A stretch of 64,000 nt of DNA from Polynucleobacter sp. 31A-FELB (lineage in GTDB: Bacteria > Pseudomonadota > Gammaproteobacteria > Burkholderiales > Burkholderiaceae), in the NCBI RefSeq assembly GCF_018882405.1, contig NZ_JACVOO010000005.1, positions 1 through 64,000 of the forward strand, given 5' to 3'. Shown piece by piece: positions 17,298 to 27,346 of this stretch. Both the position numbers and the translations under genes were made by a program. Below the pieces are notes generated by a model. It was not told the origin of the DNA and did not search any database. It saw nothing but the letters and a program-made list of their open reading frames with translations. Numbering within the stretch: position 1 is the first letter of the stretch; each line of letters starts with the position of its first letter.

Positions 17298-18911
17298 ATG
17301 ACCCTGACACGCTTTCACCTCTCCAAGCTCGCTACTTTTGGTCTTATCCTGAGTCAGGTGCTTGAACTCAGCGTGATGTCATCCGACAGTTTTGCACAAA
17401 GTGCCAATGGTGCCAAACCCTCGTTGCCTACAACTATTAGCGCCCAGTCGCTGGTTGGTCTGGATATGCCCCCACAAATGGTGACACCTTCGAAGCAAGC
17501 CATTTCTATAGATGGTGCCCCCTCGAATGTTGGTGGGACTGGCGTAGTCAATACTGGGCAAACTACAGATCTGATTCGCCTATATCAAGAGGCAGCCTTT
17601 AGTGACCCAGTACTAAATGCTGCCCGCTTTAACTATCAGGCAAGCAAAGAGCTATATTGGCAAGGTTTATCTTTCTTACTTCCACAAGCCACGGCTGTGC
17701 CTGGTGGAACTCGTTATTACCAACATACCGCCGGCAACCAACCAGCCAATTCCTATACAGGTTCACGGGTATACGACCAAAAAAACTATACCGTTACTCT
17801 GACCCAACCTGTTTTTAATATGGCTGCATTTGAGGCATTCAAACAGGGTGATTTAAATACCAAGATTGCAGATATGCGCTTTTACTTGGCGCAACAAGAT
17901 CTCATCATTCGCGTTTCACAAGCGTACTTCGATACACTCACAAGCCAAGATAATGTTGAACTTTATCGCAATAAAAAAGGGTTGATCAAACAACAACTAG
18001 AAATTGCTCAAGCCAAGTTTGATGCTGGCCTTGCAACGATTGTGGATGTGAATACAGCACAAGCGGGTTTTGATTTAGCCAACTCCCAAGAGATTGCTGC
18101 CCAAGCAGATCTCATTGTTAAACGTGGCGTGTTGGAGCAATTGGTTGGTCGCCCTGTTGGCGCCTTAAAGCCACTCACTAAAGAAGCGAAGATTGATGGG
18201 GTTCTCAAGGACCCTCGCTCCAAATCAAAAGATGGCAATGGCATTCCGATTGCGGATAGCGTCAACCCCCAATTGCCGAAAGGTCAAACTCTAGAAGATT
18301 GGATCAATCAAGCAGAGACTGCAAACTTCAACGTGCTTGCTGGCCAGCTATCCGTCTCTCTAGCCGAGAGTACTTATAAAGCCTCTCAAGCACTGAATTA
18401 CCCTTCCCTCAATTTTGTAGGTACAGCAGGCTACAACACCTCAAATGGAACGGCAAATAGCTTAACGCCCTCACAAACAAATATTTACAACAACACCATC
18501 GCCCTGCAAATGACCATTCCTTTGGTCTCTGGTGGATACAACAGCTCTTTGATTCGTCAGAATGCAGCCCTACTAGATGCGGCTAAGGCGAATTACGATA
18601 ATGCAAGACGTACTGCCGCGCAAAGCACTCGCGCAGCATTTACTGGCTTCTATGGTGGACTGGCAAGCGTTAAAGCGTATGAGGCTGCAGAGCGTTCTTC
18701 CACTTCAGCGCTTGAATCTAGCAAGCTCGGATTTCAGGTGGGTACTTTAATTAATATTGATGTGCTGATAGCTCTCGATACAGTGATTACAACGCGTTCA
18801 CAATTACAGCAGGCACGCTACAACACGATTCTGAATGCCATTAAATTAAAGGCTCATGTAGCATCACTAACAGATGAAGATCTGATCTCCATTAATACCC
18901 TGCTGCGCTAA
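17298..18911 (+). CDS. TolC-family outer-membrane channel protein
   Basis: The 537-residue precursor has a signal peptide (about 1-34, ending FAQS) and a Ser/Thr/Pro-rich N-terminal stretch. Two outer-membrane-efflux repeats follow, covering about 90-300 and 330-535, with long coiled-coil helices and motifs such as AYFDTLTSQDNVELY and ARRTAAQSTRAAF. Such channels carry export from type I secretion or RND pumps. No pump or ABC exporter is adjacent, so the partner is unknown. Its stop codon overlaps that of the convergent heptosyltransferase gene. Confidence 0.9.
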   Translation: MTLTRFHLSKLATFGLILSQVLELSVMSSDSFAQSANGAKPSLPTTISAQSLVGLDMPPQMVTPSKQAISIDGAPSNVGGTGVVNTGQTTDLIRLYQEAAFSDPVLNAARFNYQASKELYWQGLSFLLPQATAVPGGTRYYQHTAGNQPANSYTGSRVYDQKNYTVTLTQPVFNMAAFEAFKQGDLNTKIADMRFYLAQQDLIIRVSQAYFDTLTSQDNVELYRNKKGLIKQQLEIAQAKFDAGLATIVDVNTAQAGFDLANSQEIAAQADLIVKRGVLEQLVGRPVGALKPLTKEAKIDGVLKDPRSKSKDGNGIPIADSVNPQLPKGQTLEDWINQAETANFNVLAGQLSVSLAESTYKASQALNYPSLNFVGTAGYNTSNGTANSLTPSQTNIYNNTIALQMTIPLVSGGYNSSLIRQNAALLDAAKANYDNARRTAAQSTRAAFTGFYGGLASVKAYEAAERSSTSALESSKLGFQVGTLINIDVLIALDTVITTRSQLQQARYNTILNAIKLKAHVASLTDEDLISINTLLR

Positions 18912-19936
18912 GGCCGAAGCAGCCCAAGAGAAGCTTCAAGAACCTCTTGAACGCTTGGTGGATTTTGAATATCGCCCACATTGGCAATTTTCTCAGACCA
19001 GTAACCCTCAGTTTTCCAGCGAGGTGAGTCGCAATAGATTTCGACAGTAGGCCTATCGAGAACTGCCGCCAAATGCGTCAGACCTGTATCCACCCCTACC
19101 GTTAAAGCTGCCCCAGCAATTACCGAAAACGCATCCTCAATCGAAAAGGCTGGGGGTACCAGTGCATTTGGAATCTGCGCAGCGAGTAATTCGCTAAGTG
19201 CTTTTTCAGAGAGACTGCCCCAAGGGAAAACTACTTGATATCCATGAGTAGATAACTCTTTGCCTAGCGCAATCCATTTGTCATTAGACCAACGTTTAGC
19301 TTCTCGAGCCGTGGAATGAAAGCACAAGACATAAGGTGCATGAAGGCCATCAACGGAACTCTTTGAAATAGTGGAAACCCATTCTGCTGGATAAAACTGC
19401 GGCGAATTACTGCGCTCTATTAAAGGCCACTCCAATGCTGAGCACATCACCCAACGCGAACGATCGACAGCATGGCACTGCCTAGGAACTTGCACTGACT
19501 GGTTGTAAAAAGATCTAGCTAAAGGCTCATATCCAGAAAACTCTGTTGCATTGGCAAGGCCTGCAACTATGGCACTAGGACTTTTCTTGGCCAGGGAGCA
19601 TACGATGGCAGATTTCAGTAGACCCTGCGTTTCGATCAATACGTCGTAAGTGCTAGCTTGAAGGGTTTTTCTAAACTCAAAAAACTCTTTCCATGTCGTC
19701 AGATTAAAAAGATTTTTCTTCCAGCGGCGTAGCCCAAAAGGAATGATGCGATCGATACCCCTAAAACCGTTTCTTGATAATAGAGGCTCCAAGAGGTGTA
19801 CATACCCCTCTTCCACCACCCAATCGATTTGAGCTTCTGGTAAGCGTGCACGCAAATCCCACAAAATCGGCAAGTTATGCAACACATCCCCAAGAGAGGA
19901 TAGTTTCACTAATAGGATTTTGGGGGAATTGCTCAT
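18908..19936 (-). CDS. waaC: Lipopolysaccharide heptosyltransferase I
   Basis: The 342-residue GT9-family protein starts with KILLVKLSSLGDVLHNLP and has the C-terminal donor-binding region GVDTGLTHLAAVLDRPTVEIY. WaaC adds the first L,D-heptose to Kdo of the LPS inner core at the cytoplasmic face. The motif WKTEGYW near the C-terminus favours WaaC over WaaF. It lies 41 bp downstream of the rhamnose genes on the same strand. Confidence 0.92.
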   Translation of the reverse strand: MSNSPKILLVKLSSLGDVLHNLPILWDLRARLPEAQIDWVVEEGYVHLLEPLLSRNGFRGIDRIIPFGLRRWKKNLFNLTTWKEFFEFRKTLQASTYDVLIETQGLLKSAIVCSLAKKSPSAIVAGLANATEFSGYEPLARSFYNQSVQVPRQCHAVDRSRWVMCSALEWPLIERSNSPQFYPAEWVSTISKSSVDGLHAPYVLCFHSTAREAKRWSNDKWIALGKELSTHGYQVVFPWGSLSEKALSELLAAQIPNALVPPAFSIEDAFSVIAGAALTVGVDTGLTHLAAVLDRPTVEIYCDSPRWKTEGYWSEKIANVGDIQNPPSVQEVLEASLGLLRP

Positions 19937-19977
19937 GCGAGCATTATCTTATCTTTTGAAAATACGCCTAAATTTGA

Positions 19978-20544
19978 TTAAAACTTAGGGGCAGCATCCC
20001 ACGATAAACCAGCAGAATCTTTGGCATTCATATTGGGCATGATGCCTTTTGGCAAGGGCCATACGATACCCACGGCTGGATCATTCCAAGCCAAACAAGC
20101 TTCACTTTGCGGATGATAGTAGTCCGTTGTTTTATATAAAAACTCTGCAGTCTCGGATAGCACAAGAAAGCCATGGGCCAAACCTGCAGGTATCCAGAGT
20201 TGCTTATGATTTTGAGCGCTTAATTCGAGTCCGACCCACTTGCCATAAGTTGGCGAATCTTTTCGAATATCCACAGCAACATCAAAAACGCTGCCAGCTA
20301 CAACGCGAACCAACTTACCCTGAGTTTGCTCCAATTGATAATGTAGTCCACGCAATGTCCATTGCCGAGAAAAGGAATGGTTGTCCTGAACGAACTCCAC
20401 ATTCAAATCCGTAGCTATACAAAAATCTTGGGCATTGAAGGATTCTGTAAACCAGCCGCGCTCATCACCAAATACTTTCGGCTCGATTACCAATACATCA
20501 TGAATAGCCGTAGGCCTGACTTGCAACTTCACGGTGGTACTCAT
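19978..20544 (-). CDS. rfbC: dTDP-4-dehydrorhamnose 3,5-epimerase
   Basis: The 188-residue cupin enzyme has the LRGLHYQ motif at about 63-69 and the [13 protein letters not shown] motif that carries conserved residues. It performs the third step of dTDP-L-rhamnose synthesis. It overlaps the end of rfbA by 4 nt (ATGA), and the order rfbB-rfbD-rfbA-rfbC forms one tight operon. Confidence 0.96.
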   Translation of the reverse strand: MSTTVKLQVRPTAIHDVLVIEPKVFGDERGWFTESFNAQDFCIATDLNVEFVQDNHSFSRQWTLRGLHYQLEQTQGKLVRVVAGSVFDVAVDIRKDSPTYGKWVGLELSAQNHKQLWIPAGLAHGFLVLSETAEFLYKTTDYYHPQSEACLAWNDPAVGIVWPLPKGIMPNMNAKDSAGLSWDAAPKF

Positions 20545-21470
20545 CCAATCATCTTCTTATGCGACAGGGAAACAGGCTGGGCAGAACTATTGAGCTCATT
20601 CAAAATCTTACTTAAATACTGACCGTAACTATTCTTACTTAATTGAGTAGCCACCTTTTGTACCGTCTCAGCACTAATCCATCCCTGACGATAAGCGATC
20701 TCCTCAGGGCAAGCCACCATTAGCCCTTGGCGCTTTTGTAGCGTCGCAATAAAGCCAGCAGCGTCCAATAAAGAATCATGTGTTCCGGTATCCAGCCAAG
20801 CAAAACCACGGCCCATGATTTCTACGCTAAGCTCATTTTTTTCGAGATAAACACGATTGACATCGGTAATCTCCAGTTCGCCACGTGCACTAGGTTTAAT
20901 CGAGGAGGCGATATCGCAAACCTGATTGTCATAGAAATAGAGTCCTGTTACTGCATAACTACTTCGCGGCTTAAGAGGCTTCTCTTCAATAGATAATGCT
21001 TTGTAATCTTTATCAAACTCCACTACGCCATAACGCTCAGGATCCGTGACATGATAAGCAAAGACCGTCGCACCATCATTACGAGCATGAGCGCTATAGA
21101 GCTGATCGACTAATTCATGGCCATAAAAAATATTGTCGCCCAGTACTAAAGCACTTGGATTATTGCCAATAAAGTTTTTTCCCAAAGTAAATGCCTGTGC
21201 TAAACCATCGGGGGATGGCTGTACGCAATACTCAATATTTAAACCCCATTGCGAACCATCACCCAACAACTCTGCAAAGCGTGGCGTGTCATGCGGTGTA
21301 GAGATCAACAAAATATCGCGGATGCCCGCAAGCATCAGCGTAGTCAAAGGGTAATACACCATGGGCTTGTCATAGACGGGCATTAGTTGCTTAGAAACAG
21401 CCTGAGTCACTGGGTACAAACGAGTGCCAGAGCCCCCAGCCAAAATAATACCTTTGCGATTCGTTTCCAT
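20541..21470 (-). CDS. rfbA: Glucose-1-phosphate thymidylyltransferase
   Basis: The 309-residue nucleotidyltransferase has the [11 protein letters not shown] signature at about 12-22 and the [16 protein letters not shown] segment. It makes dTDP-glucose from dTTP and glucose 1-phosphate, the entry step to dTDP-L-rhamnose. It begins 17 bp after rfbD. Confidence 0.97.
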   Translation of the reverse strand: METNRKGIILAGGSGTRLYPVTQAVSKQLMPVYDKPMVYYPLTTLMLAGIRDILLISTPHDTPRFAELLGDGSQWGLNIEYCVQPSPDGLAQAFTLGKNFIGNNPSALVLGDNIFYGHELVDQLYSAHARNDGATVFAYHVTDPERYGVVEFDKDYKALSIEEKPLKPRSSYAVTGLYFYDNQVCDIASSIKPSARGELEITDVNRVYLEKNELSVEIMGRGFAWLDTGTHDSLLDAAGFIATLQKRQGLMVACPEEIAYRQGWISAETVQKVATQLSKNSYGQYLSKILNELNSSAQPVSLSHKKMIG

Positions 21471-21487
21471 TGCGATCCTAACTTTAT

Positions 21488-22441
21488 TTAAATCAATTTA
21501 TCAGCAGCGAGCTTGGATACGTATTTGCGCACCATACTCTCCCACTCAGGAAATTGCACCATATTTGAAGCCCCATTGCTTAAGGCTATGCGAAGTTTAT
21601 CAGCCGACATCCTTGAGTTCATTGGCCTTGGGGCTGGTAACGGATACTCCACAGCAAGAATAGGCTGAATTGCCATAGGACCAGCCTTGAGATTGACTCC
21701 TGCATCTAATGCAGCTTGAGCCGCCAAAGAGGCTAAGCCATGCCAGGTAGTCTCTCCAGCGGGTACAGCATGGTAGATGCCGGAGTTGAATTTTCTAATC
21801 TTTATATTTTTATCTACCGCCAAATCCAAACTTACTTTAGCCAACCACTCAGCGCTAGTTGGCACACCATACTGGTCATGAATAATCTTCAACCCTTCAC
21901 GCTCTTTGGCTAAGCGCAAAATCGTGCGAATGAAATTACCCCCATCACCGTAGACCCAACTTGTTCTAAAGATCGCAAATTGTCCATTACCACCGCTAGT
22001 AGCAAATGCTTTGGCTATAGCCTCTTCACCAGCAGCCTTACTCTTGCCATAGATACCCAGAGGATTGCGCACATCCCCCTCTAAATAAAAACCATACTTT
22101 TCTCCATCAAAAACATAGTCGGTGGAGTAATGCAAAAAAGTAGCGCCACGGTCTGCAGCATAAAAAGCCATGATCTCGGGTGTCCTAGCATTAATTGCAA
22201 ATGCTAACTCAGGCTCAGATTCTGCTTTATCAACAGCCGTATATGCTGAAGCATTGATAATCAAATTTGCCTTGGACTGATTGAGCACTGCAAGCAAAGC
22301 ATCTGCATCAGATAAGTCGCATTCCGTACGACCGATATATTGAATATTTGGCTTATCAGCCAAATGAGGCAATTGAGAATTTAGCAAAGCCTGAAAAGCT
22401 CTACCCAATTGACCATCTTTACCAAATACAAGGATATTCAT
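21488..22441 (-). CDS. rfbD: dTDP-4-dehydrorhamnose reductase
   Basis: The 317-residue SDR enzyme has the NADPH motif GKDGQLGRA near the N-terminus, the [16 protein letters not shown] segment and a YGKSKAAGE catalytic Tyr-Lys pair. It makes dTDP-L-rhamnose. A longer open frame runs upstream to 22699 inside rfbB, but [11 protein letters not shown] at ATG 22441 matches the family start and leaves a 7-bp gap to rfbB. Confidence 0.95.
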   Translation of the reverse strand: MNILVFGKDGQLGRAFQALLNSQLPHLADKPNIQYIGRTECDLSDADALLAVLNQSKANLIINASAYTAVDKAESEPELAFAINARTPEIMAFYAADRGATFLHYSTDYVFDGEKYGFYLEGDVRNPLGIYGKSKAAGEEAIAKAFATSGGNGQFAIFRTSWVYGDGGNFIRTILRLAKEREGLKIIHDQYGVPTSAEWLAKVSLDLAVDKNIKIRKFNSGIYHAVPAGETTWHGLASLAAQAALDAGVNLKAGPMAIQPILAVEYPLPAPRPMNSRMSADKLRIALSNGASNMVQFPEWESMVRKYVSKLAADKLI

Positions 22442-22448
22442 AAAGCCT

Positions 22449-23507
22449 TTATTTGTACTGCTTGGAAAGCCAATCGCGATATGCGCCACTGACCACTCCA
22501 TCAATCCAATTTGGATTATCCAAATACCACTGAACCGTCTTCCGAATTCCAGTATCAAATGTCTCTGCAGGACGCCAGCCCAACTTTTTCTCAACCTTGC
22601 TGGCATCAATAGCGTAGCGGCGGTCATGGCCCGGGCGATCCTTAACAAAAGTAATTTGTTCTGAATAAGACTTTCCATCAGAACGCGGCTTGAGCTCATC
22701 CAAAATGCTGCAAATAGTTTTGACTACATCCATATTCGTTTTTTCATTCCACCCGCCAATATTGTAGGTCTCGCCTAGTGCCCCCTTGGCCAGTACCTCG
22801 CGAATTGCAGAGCAGTGATCACCCACGTAGAGCCAATCACGAATTTGTTGCCCGTCGCCATAGATTGGCAAAGGTTTGCGATTAATTGCATTGAGAATTA
22901 CCAAAGGAATCAACTTCTCTGGGAAGTGATAAGGGCCATAATTATTGGAACAATTGGTAGTAACAACAGGGAATCCATAGGTGTGGAACCATGCACGCAC
23001 TAAATGATCGGAGGCTGCTTTGGATGCCGAGTATGGGCTATTAGGTTCAAATGTACTGGTTTCGGTAAATGCAGGGTCGCCAGCAGAGAGAGATCCATAG
23101 ACTTCATCAGTAGAAACATGATGAAAGCGAAATGCCCTCCTGGCAGAATCATCGAGACCACTCCAATACTCGCGTGCGGACTCCAATAAATTAAAGGTAC
23201 CAACAATATTGGTAGCTATAAACTCCGCCGGCCCATGAATCGAGCGATCCACATGACTCTCGGCAGCAAAATTCACAATCGCACGCGGCTGATACTCTTT
23301 TAATAATTTAGAAACCAATTCTTTATCGCCAATATCGCCATGAACAAAGATATGACGAGGATCCCCTCTGAGAGATTCAAGTGTCTCTAAATTTCCGGCA
23401 TAGGTTAATTTATCTAAATTAATAATGCCCTCATTATCTAGATCAGCAAGCCAATCCAAAACAAAATTGCCCCCAATAAAACCTGCACCACCAGTAACTA
23501 GAATCAT
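22449..23507 (-). CDS. rfbB: dTDP-glucose 4,6-dehydratase
   Basis: The 352-residue SDR enzyme begins [15 protein letters not shown] with the NAD-binding glycines and has HVSTDEVYG followed by a [10 protein letters not shown] catalytic pair. It converts dTDP-glucose to the 4-keto-6-deoxy sugar. It is the first gene of the rhamnose operon and follows the O-antigen ligase gene by 18 bp, so all may be one transcript. Confidence 0.97.
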   Translation of the reverse strand: MILVTGGAGFIGGNFVLDWLADLDNEGIINLDKLTYAGNLETLESLRGDPRHIFVHGDIGDKELVSKLLKEYQPRAIVNFAAESHVDRSIHGPAEFIATNIVGTFNLLESAREYWSGLDDSARRAFRFHHVSTDEVYGSLSAGDPAFTETSTFEPNSPYSASKAASDHLVRAWFHTYGFPVVTTNCSNNYGPYHFPEKLIPLVILNAINRKPLPIYGDGQQIRDWLYVGDHCSAIREVLAKGALGETYNIGGWNEKTNMDVVKTICSILDELKPRSDGKSYSEQITFVKDRPGHDRRYAIDASKVEKKLGWRPAETFDTGIRKTVQWYLDNPNWIDGVVSGAYRDWLSKQYK

Positions 23508-23525
23508 TTATAGGCCTGATATGAG

Positions 23526-24902
23526 TTAGCTAAATTGCTTTTGAGGGTCCTTAAAGCGGATTGATGAAGCAGCCGCAAAAGCAATAAAGAAAAGAAGAAT
23601 TTCAAAATTATGTTTGTAGTTAATTTCTGCAATAATGCCAAAAGGAATAAATCCAATAATAAGCCAAGTCCCCATCAATCCAAATTGATCGTTATTGCGC
23701 AAACCTAAATAAACTATGCAAGAAAATAAGATGAGGAAAATGCAAATTCCAGGAATCCCGAAAGCCAAACCAAAGTCAATCCAGCCGCTATGCGTTTGAT
23801 TTTCTAGCTCCTGTCGAATACCAGCATGATTCAACATACCCGCAAAAGAGCGATTTATGGAACCATAACCCATTGGATATTGGCGGATTAAAATCATCCC
23901 CTGAGTAGCCCATGCAACTCGCTCATAAGTATTTCCGGCTACTGGCAGTCCACGACTGTTAGTCGGAAAACTTTCTCCATGCACCTTATTCCAGTTTGGA
24001 CTATTAAATCTCCAGAAATTATGTTGATCGAGTTGAGAGGAGATTTGAATGTCCTCAATTAATGTGCCCCAACCTTGGGTGGCAAACTGGACATGCACCT
24101 TCCAACTAGCCAGCAACATTAGACAAACAATTGCTACCGGTATAAATATCCTCATTCTTGAGGCTGCCGCTTTGAAGCACGCCATATATATCAAAGTCAA
24201 CCCTAATAGAACACATAAACCCAAAGCTACCGCAACTCCATTTTTGGTATTTGCAACTAGCGATGAAATAATTGCAGTTGTGATTGCCAAGAACCAAAGT
24301 GCCATATAAATAATAGATTTCTTATCTAACTTTTGGGACATAATATTCACCAAATTTGCGCAAGCAATAGAAATGGCAATAACACCAAAGAATGCTGCTT
24401 CAATTTTTTTAAAGACAAATTTCCAAACAAATTCAGAGGGTAAAATAAAGCGTCCTTCTTCATAGCTCAGATAAAAATAAGCTGCCAAGTTAATCCAAGA
24501 AACAAGAAAGAGGGAGATAAAAAACCAAGGCCTAAGGTCTTTTTGGATCCTTAAAGCAATGCTAAGCCCAATTGCAATAACCGCTCCAGCCAAAGATCTA
24601 GCCCAAATACTTTTTAATTCCTGCAACTCAAGATTGGGATTTAAGGAAAAAAATAAATAATGGACAAGGGCCCAAATAAAAACAAGAGATAGCAAAAATA
24701 GTGGCAGAATATCGCCAAAATTTCTTCTTGCAAAAAAATTGCTTTTATAAATTACGGCTAAAGAACTTATAAAGCCGATCCCCAAAAAGACATGCCTAAG
24801 GGCAATCGTGTTTGGAAGCACCCAAATGCCTAACAACCCAATAACTGAAATAAGGCATATAACTGAAAAATATTGGGTATTTTTGTATGGACTTACATTC
24901 AT
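23526..24902 (-). CDS. O-antigen ligase/polymerase (Wzy/WaaL family)
   Basis: The 458-residue protein is built of about 12 hydrophobic segments with a large periplasmic loop (about 270-340). The family-type histidine motif is visible in NQTHSGWIDFGLAFGIPG. Such proteins polymerise O-units or join O-antigen to the lipid A core. Sequence alone does not separate ligase from polymerase; a single copy beside waaC suggests ligase. GTG 24905 precedes ATG 24902, and the ATG is the better start. Confidence 0.82.
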   Translation of the reverse strand: MNVSPYKNTQYFSVICLISVIGLLGIWVLPNTIALRHVFLGIGFISSLAVIYKSNFFARRNFGDILPLFLLSLVFIWALVHYLFFSLNPNLELQELKSIWARSLAGAVIAIGLSIALRIQKDLRPWFFISLFLVSWINLAAYFYLSYEEGRFILPSEFVWKFVFKKIEAAFFGVIAISIACANLVNIMSQKLDKKSIIYMALWFLAITTAIISSLVANTKNGVAVALGLCVLLGLTLIYMACFKAAASRMRIFIPVAIVCLMLLASWKVHVQFATQGWGTLIEDIQISSQLDQHNFWRFNSPNWNKVHGESFPTNSRGLPVAGNTYERVAWATQGMILIRQYPMGYGSINRSFAGMLNHAGIRQELENQTHSGWIDFGLAFGIPGICIFLILFSCIVYLGLRNNDQFGLMGTWLIIGFIPFGIIAEINYKHNFEILLFFIAFAAASSIRFKDPQKQFS

Positions 24903-25308
24903 CACGCTATAGATTCTTTATTTTGTCCGAATGAAACTGTTCATATAAGATATTAAATATTCTTCTCAAGAACAGGTTTTACTGTTATATCAAGCGCCTC
25001 GAATAACTGCCAAGCGAGGTATTTCTACATAACTCTGAAATAAATCACGATCAAACTGTGAGGCACTAGGATTTCACATTCTTACCAGCGGTTCGAAAGT
25101 CGAAAGGATGGCTGGACATCAAAAGTGTGCCTTACACAAAGCACTTTTGTACCAGGGCTAATTGCAGTCACGATGCTCTCCAAATTTAGTTTCACCTTAA
25201 CTACAGATATGAAGGGGGCTAAAAAGCCTCAAAGCGCTTATCCAAGATGATGAAGACAGCTGAATAGGGGGTCCAATCCTGAGGCATAAAATAAATTAGT
25301 ATTAAGGT
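24903..25308. other. Longest non-coding gap of the window, inside the LPS island
   Basis: About 400 bp separate the divergent O-antigen ligase and GT10 genes. It is A+T-rich near the ligase and less so in the middle. It must carry two promoters, but none stands out. It contains a hairpin (25120-25149) and two overlapping plus-strand frames, about 25060-25162 and 25060-25250, that stay open without a convincing start or ribosome site. I recognise no gene, tRNA or IS remnant in it; it may be decayed coding sequence. Confidence 0.6.
25120..25149. repeat. Hairpin in the LPS-island gap
   Basis: CAAAAGTG (25120-25127) is the exact reverse complement of CACTTTTG (25142-25149), with a 14-nt loop. 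It has no T-run after it and lies about 160 bp before the GT10 gene. Role unknown. Confidence 0.45.
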
Positions 25309-26262
25309 ATGAGAAGTGTACGAATTGCCACCATTGGCAGCCCTAGCGACTACCGCCAAAGCCTGTTCCCAATTATCGCCCAAAGCTTAGGCTTCAAAAT
25401 CAATTGGGTTCGCCCTCAAGATAGCAATCTAGTGATATTTGGGCCATTTGCCAACCCAGAGCCAAAACCCCTCAGATGGTGCCCCAAACCCCTGCGCCCC
25501 ACTATCCAACCCCTTAAAGAGCTCCTGATTGAGGCAATAGGACCTAGAGCAACCCCTTTAACCCTCTTTCAGAGCGCTGAAAACATACGGCATGATGTCT
25601 ATAAGGCCGATTATTCAATCTCCTTTGATTTGAACATCCAATCTAGCACCCACTTTAGACTGCCCTATTGGATGGAAATGATCGATTGGTCCCATGAGGG
25701 CGTTATTGGCAATCAAAACCCCCGCTATGGCCAGCTCTTGAAAATTGAGAGAATGATGCAGCCCCTTGGCAACCAGTTCCTCAAAAGAAACTGGGGAGCC
25801 GCATTTTTGAGCTCCCATATCAGGGAACCCAGAAAAACCCTTTTCGAGGCAGTTCAAAAAGTAATCCCGGTAACGGGTTTTGGGGCCCACTTCAATAAAA
25901 AAATAGAGGACCATCATCGCAGCGGGTTGTTAAAACACACATTGCTTCAGGATTTTGCATTCAACCTTTGTCCTGAGAACGGCATGTACCCAGGCTATTA
26001 CACGGAAAAGATTCCCGAAGCCTTTTACGCAGAATGCCTTCCAATTACATGGACGGATGAAAATGTAAAAAACGATTTCAATCCAAATGCATTTATTAAC
26101 TTGGCGCCCATGACTTGGTGTAATTTTTCTCCACTCCAAGAAATTATTGAATCCCGCGCATTACTTGAGAAATATAGCTCACAAGCATTGATATTAAATG
26201 CGCCCAGCATTCTCCCATTTAGAGATTTTGTAAAACGCATTCTTGAAGATGCGAGCTCATAA
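25309..26262 (+). CDS. GT10 (alpha-1,3-fucosyltransferase-like) glycosyltransferase
   Basis: The 317-residue protein has the GT10 signature in its C-terminal half: FNLCPEN (218-224), YYTEKIPEAF (230-239), LPITW, and NDFNPNAFINL (255-265). The same pattern is seen in bacterial fucosyltransferases that use GDP-fucose. SAENIRHD at 89-96 fits the N-terminal GT10 element. No GDP-fucose synthesis genes are in the window, so the donor is unproven. It probably decorates LPS. It is co-directional with the next glycosyltransferase 12 bp downstream. Confidence 0.78.
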   Translation: MRSVRIATIGSPSDYRQSLFPIIAQSLGFKINWVRPQDSNLVIFGPFANPEPKPLRWCPKPLRPTIQPLKELLIEAIGPRATPLTLFQSAENIRHDVYKADYSISFDLNIQSSTHFRLPYWMEMIDWSHEGVIGNQNPRYGQLLKIERMMQPLGNQFLKRNWGAAFLSSHIREPRKTLFEAVQKVIPVTGFGAHFNKKIEDHHRSGLLKHTLLQDFAFNLCPENGMYPGYYTEKIPEAFYAECLPITWTDENVKNDFNPNAFINLAPMTWCNFSPLQEIIESRALLEKYSSQALILNAPSILPFRDFVKRILEDASS

Positions 26263-26274
26263 AAAGATCTGCAG

Positions 26275-27333
26275 ATGAAAATTGGATTTCACACAAATGG
26301 CCTATCACTTAGAGGGACTGAAATTGCTCTATATGACTATGCATTTCACAATCAAGAGCTTCTCAGCAACGAATCAGTCATTTTTTATCGAAAGAGTAGT
26401 CCCATTAATGGATCTGTTTTTAATAAGTTTTCAAAACACTTTAAGCTTTTGCCATACGAAGGGCAAAGACAGCTGAATCAGCTCATCGAAAAAGAGCAAA
26501 TTGATCTCACTTACTTTATTAAATCTGGTGAACGCGATGATGCAATCTGCGAAAGTTCACCCGCACTCATTCATGCCGTATTTCCGACTAAACCACAAGA
26601 GTTTCATGGAGATAAGTATGCATTTGTCTCTGAATGGCTTTCTAAAGATTGCTCTAATCGAAAAATTCCATTTGTGCCGCACATGATCACTCTTCCAGAT
26701 CATGATGGCAACTTGCGCAGCGAATTCAATATTCCCAATGCCGCAACAGTATTAGCTTGCTATGGGGGGTCGGATAGCTTCAATCTGGAGTTTGCCAAAA
26801 AAGAGGTGATTTTGGCGCTAGAGAAACGCTCAGATCTTTACTTTCTTTTTATGAATATTGAGCCATTCGCAAAACATGAGCGACTGATATTCCTCCCCGG
26901 AAACTCAGACCTCATCTACAAGTCAAAATTTATCAATACCAGTGATGGCATGATTCATGCAAGAGGTATAGGGGAGAGTTTTGGCCTCGCTTGTGGGGAG
27001 TTTTCCATTAAAGGCAAGCCAGTGATTACTTACTCCATGTCACCCCAACGAAGTCATATTGAGATTCTTGGCGATAAAGCCCTGCTATATAAAGGGAAAA
27101 AAGAGTTAAGCGATATTTTTATGAATTTTGATCGGCAGATTCAAAATCGGAAGGACTGGGACGCATACTCGGAAAAATTTTCTCCAAAAAATATCATGCA
27201 TCAATTTAATGATGTTTTCATTCGAGGTAAGAACCTTTCAGAAATATCAATTTCCAATTTAGATAAGGCGGTGATACAGGCGCATCGCTTTGAGCGAAAG
27301 CTGCGCAATCTAGAAAAAAAGCTTTACCTCTAA
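26275..27333 (+). CDS. Glycosyltransferase, GT4/GT1-like
   Basis: The 352-residue protein opens MKIGFHTNGLSLRGTEIALYDYA, a typical N-terminal GT-B acceptor-domain start. It has a donor-site-like region HARGIGESFGLACGEFS at about 223-239 followed by KGKPVIT. This supports a retaining GT-B transferase. It ends with a Lys/Arg-rich coiled helix. Substrates cannot be read from the sequence; position next to the GT10 gene implies LPS or O-antigen assembly. It is convergent with the GT25 gene with 13 bp between. Confidence 0.7.
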   Translation: MKIGFHTNGLSLRGTEIALYDYAFHNQELLSNESVIFYRKSSPINGSVFNKFSKHFKLLPYEGQRQLNQLIEKEQIDLTYFIKSGERDDAICESSPALIHAVFPTKPQEFHGDKYAFVSEWLSKDCSNRKIPFVPHMITLPDHDGNLRSEFNIPNAATVLACYGGSDSFNLEFAKKEVILALEKRSDLYFLFMNIEPFAKHERLIFLPGNSDLIYKSKFINTSDGMIHARGIGESFGLACGEFSIKGKPVITYSMSPQRSHIEILGDKALLYKGKKELSDIFMNFDRQIQNRKDWDAYSEKFSPKNIMHQFNDVFIRGKNLSEISISNLDKAVIQAHRFERKLRNLEKKLYL

Positions 27334-27346
27334 TTCTGTTCTTTGG

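Noticed and set aside
22442..22699. N-terminal extension of RfbD
   Set aside because: It lies wholly inside rfbB in another frame; the family start [11 protein letters not shown] is at 22441.
25088..25110. GGTTCGAAAG, which resembles a tRNA T-loop
   Set aside because: No acceptor, D or anticodon stems can be drawn around it.
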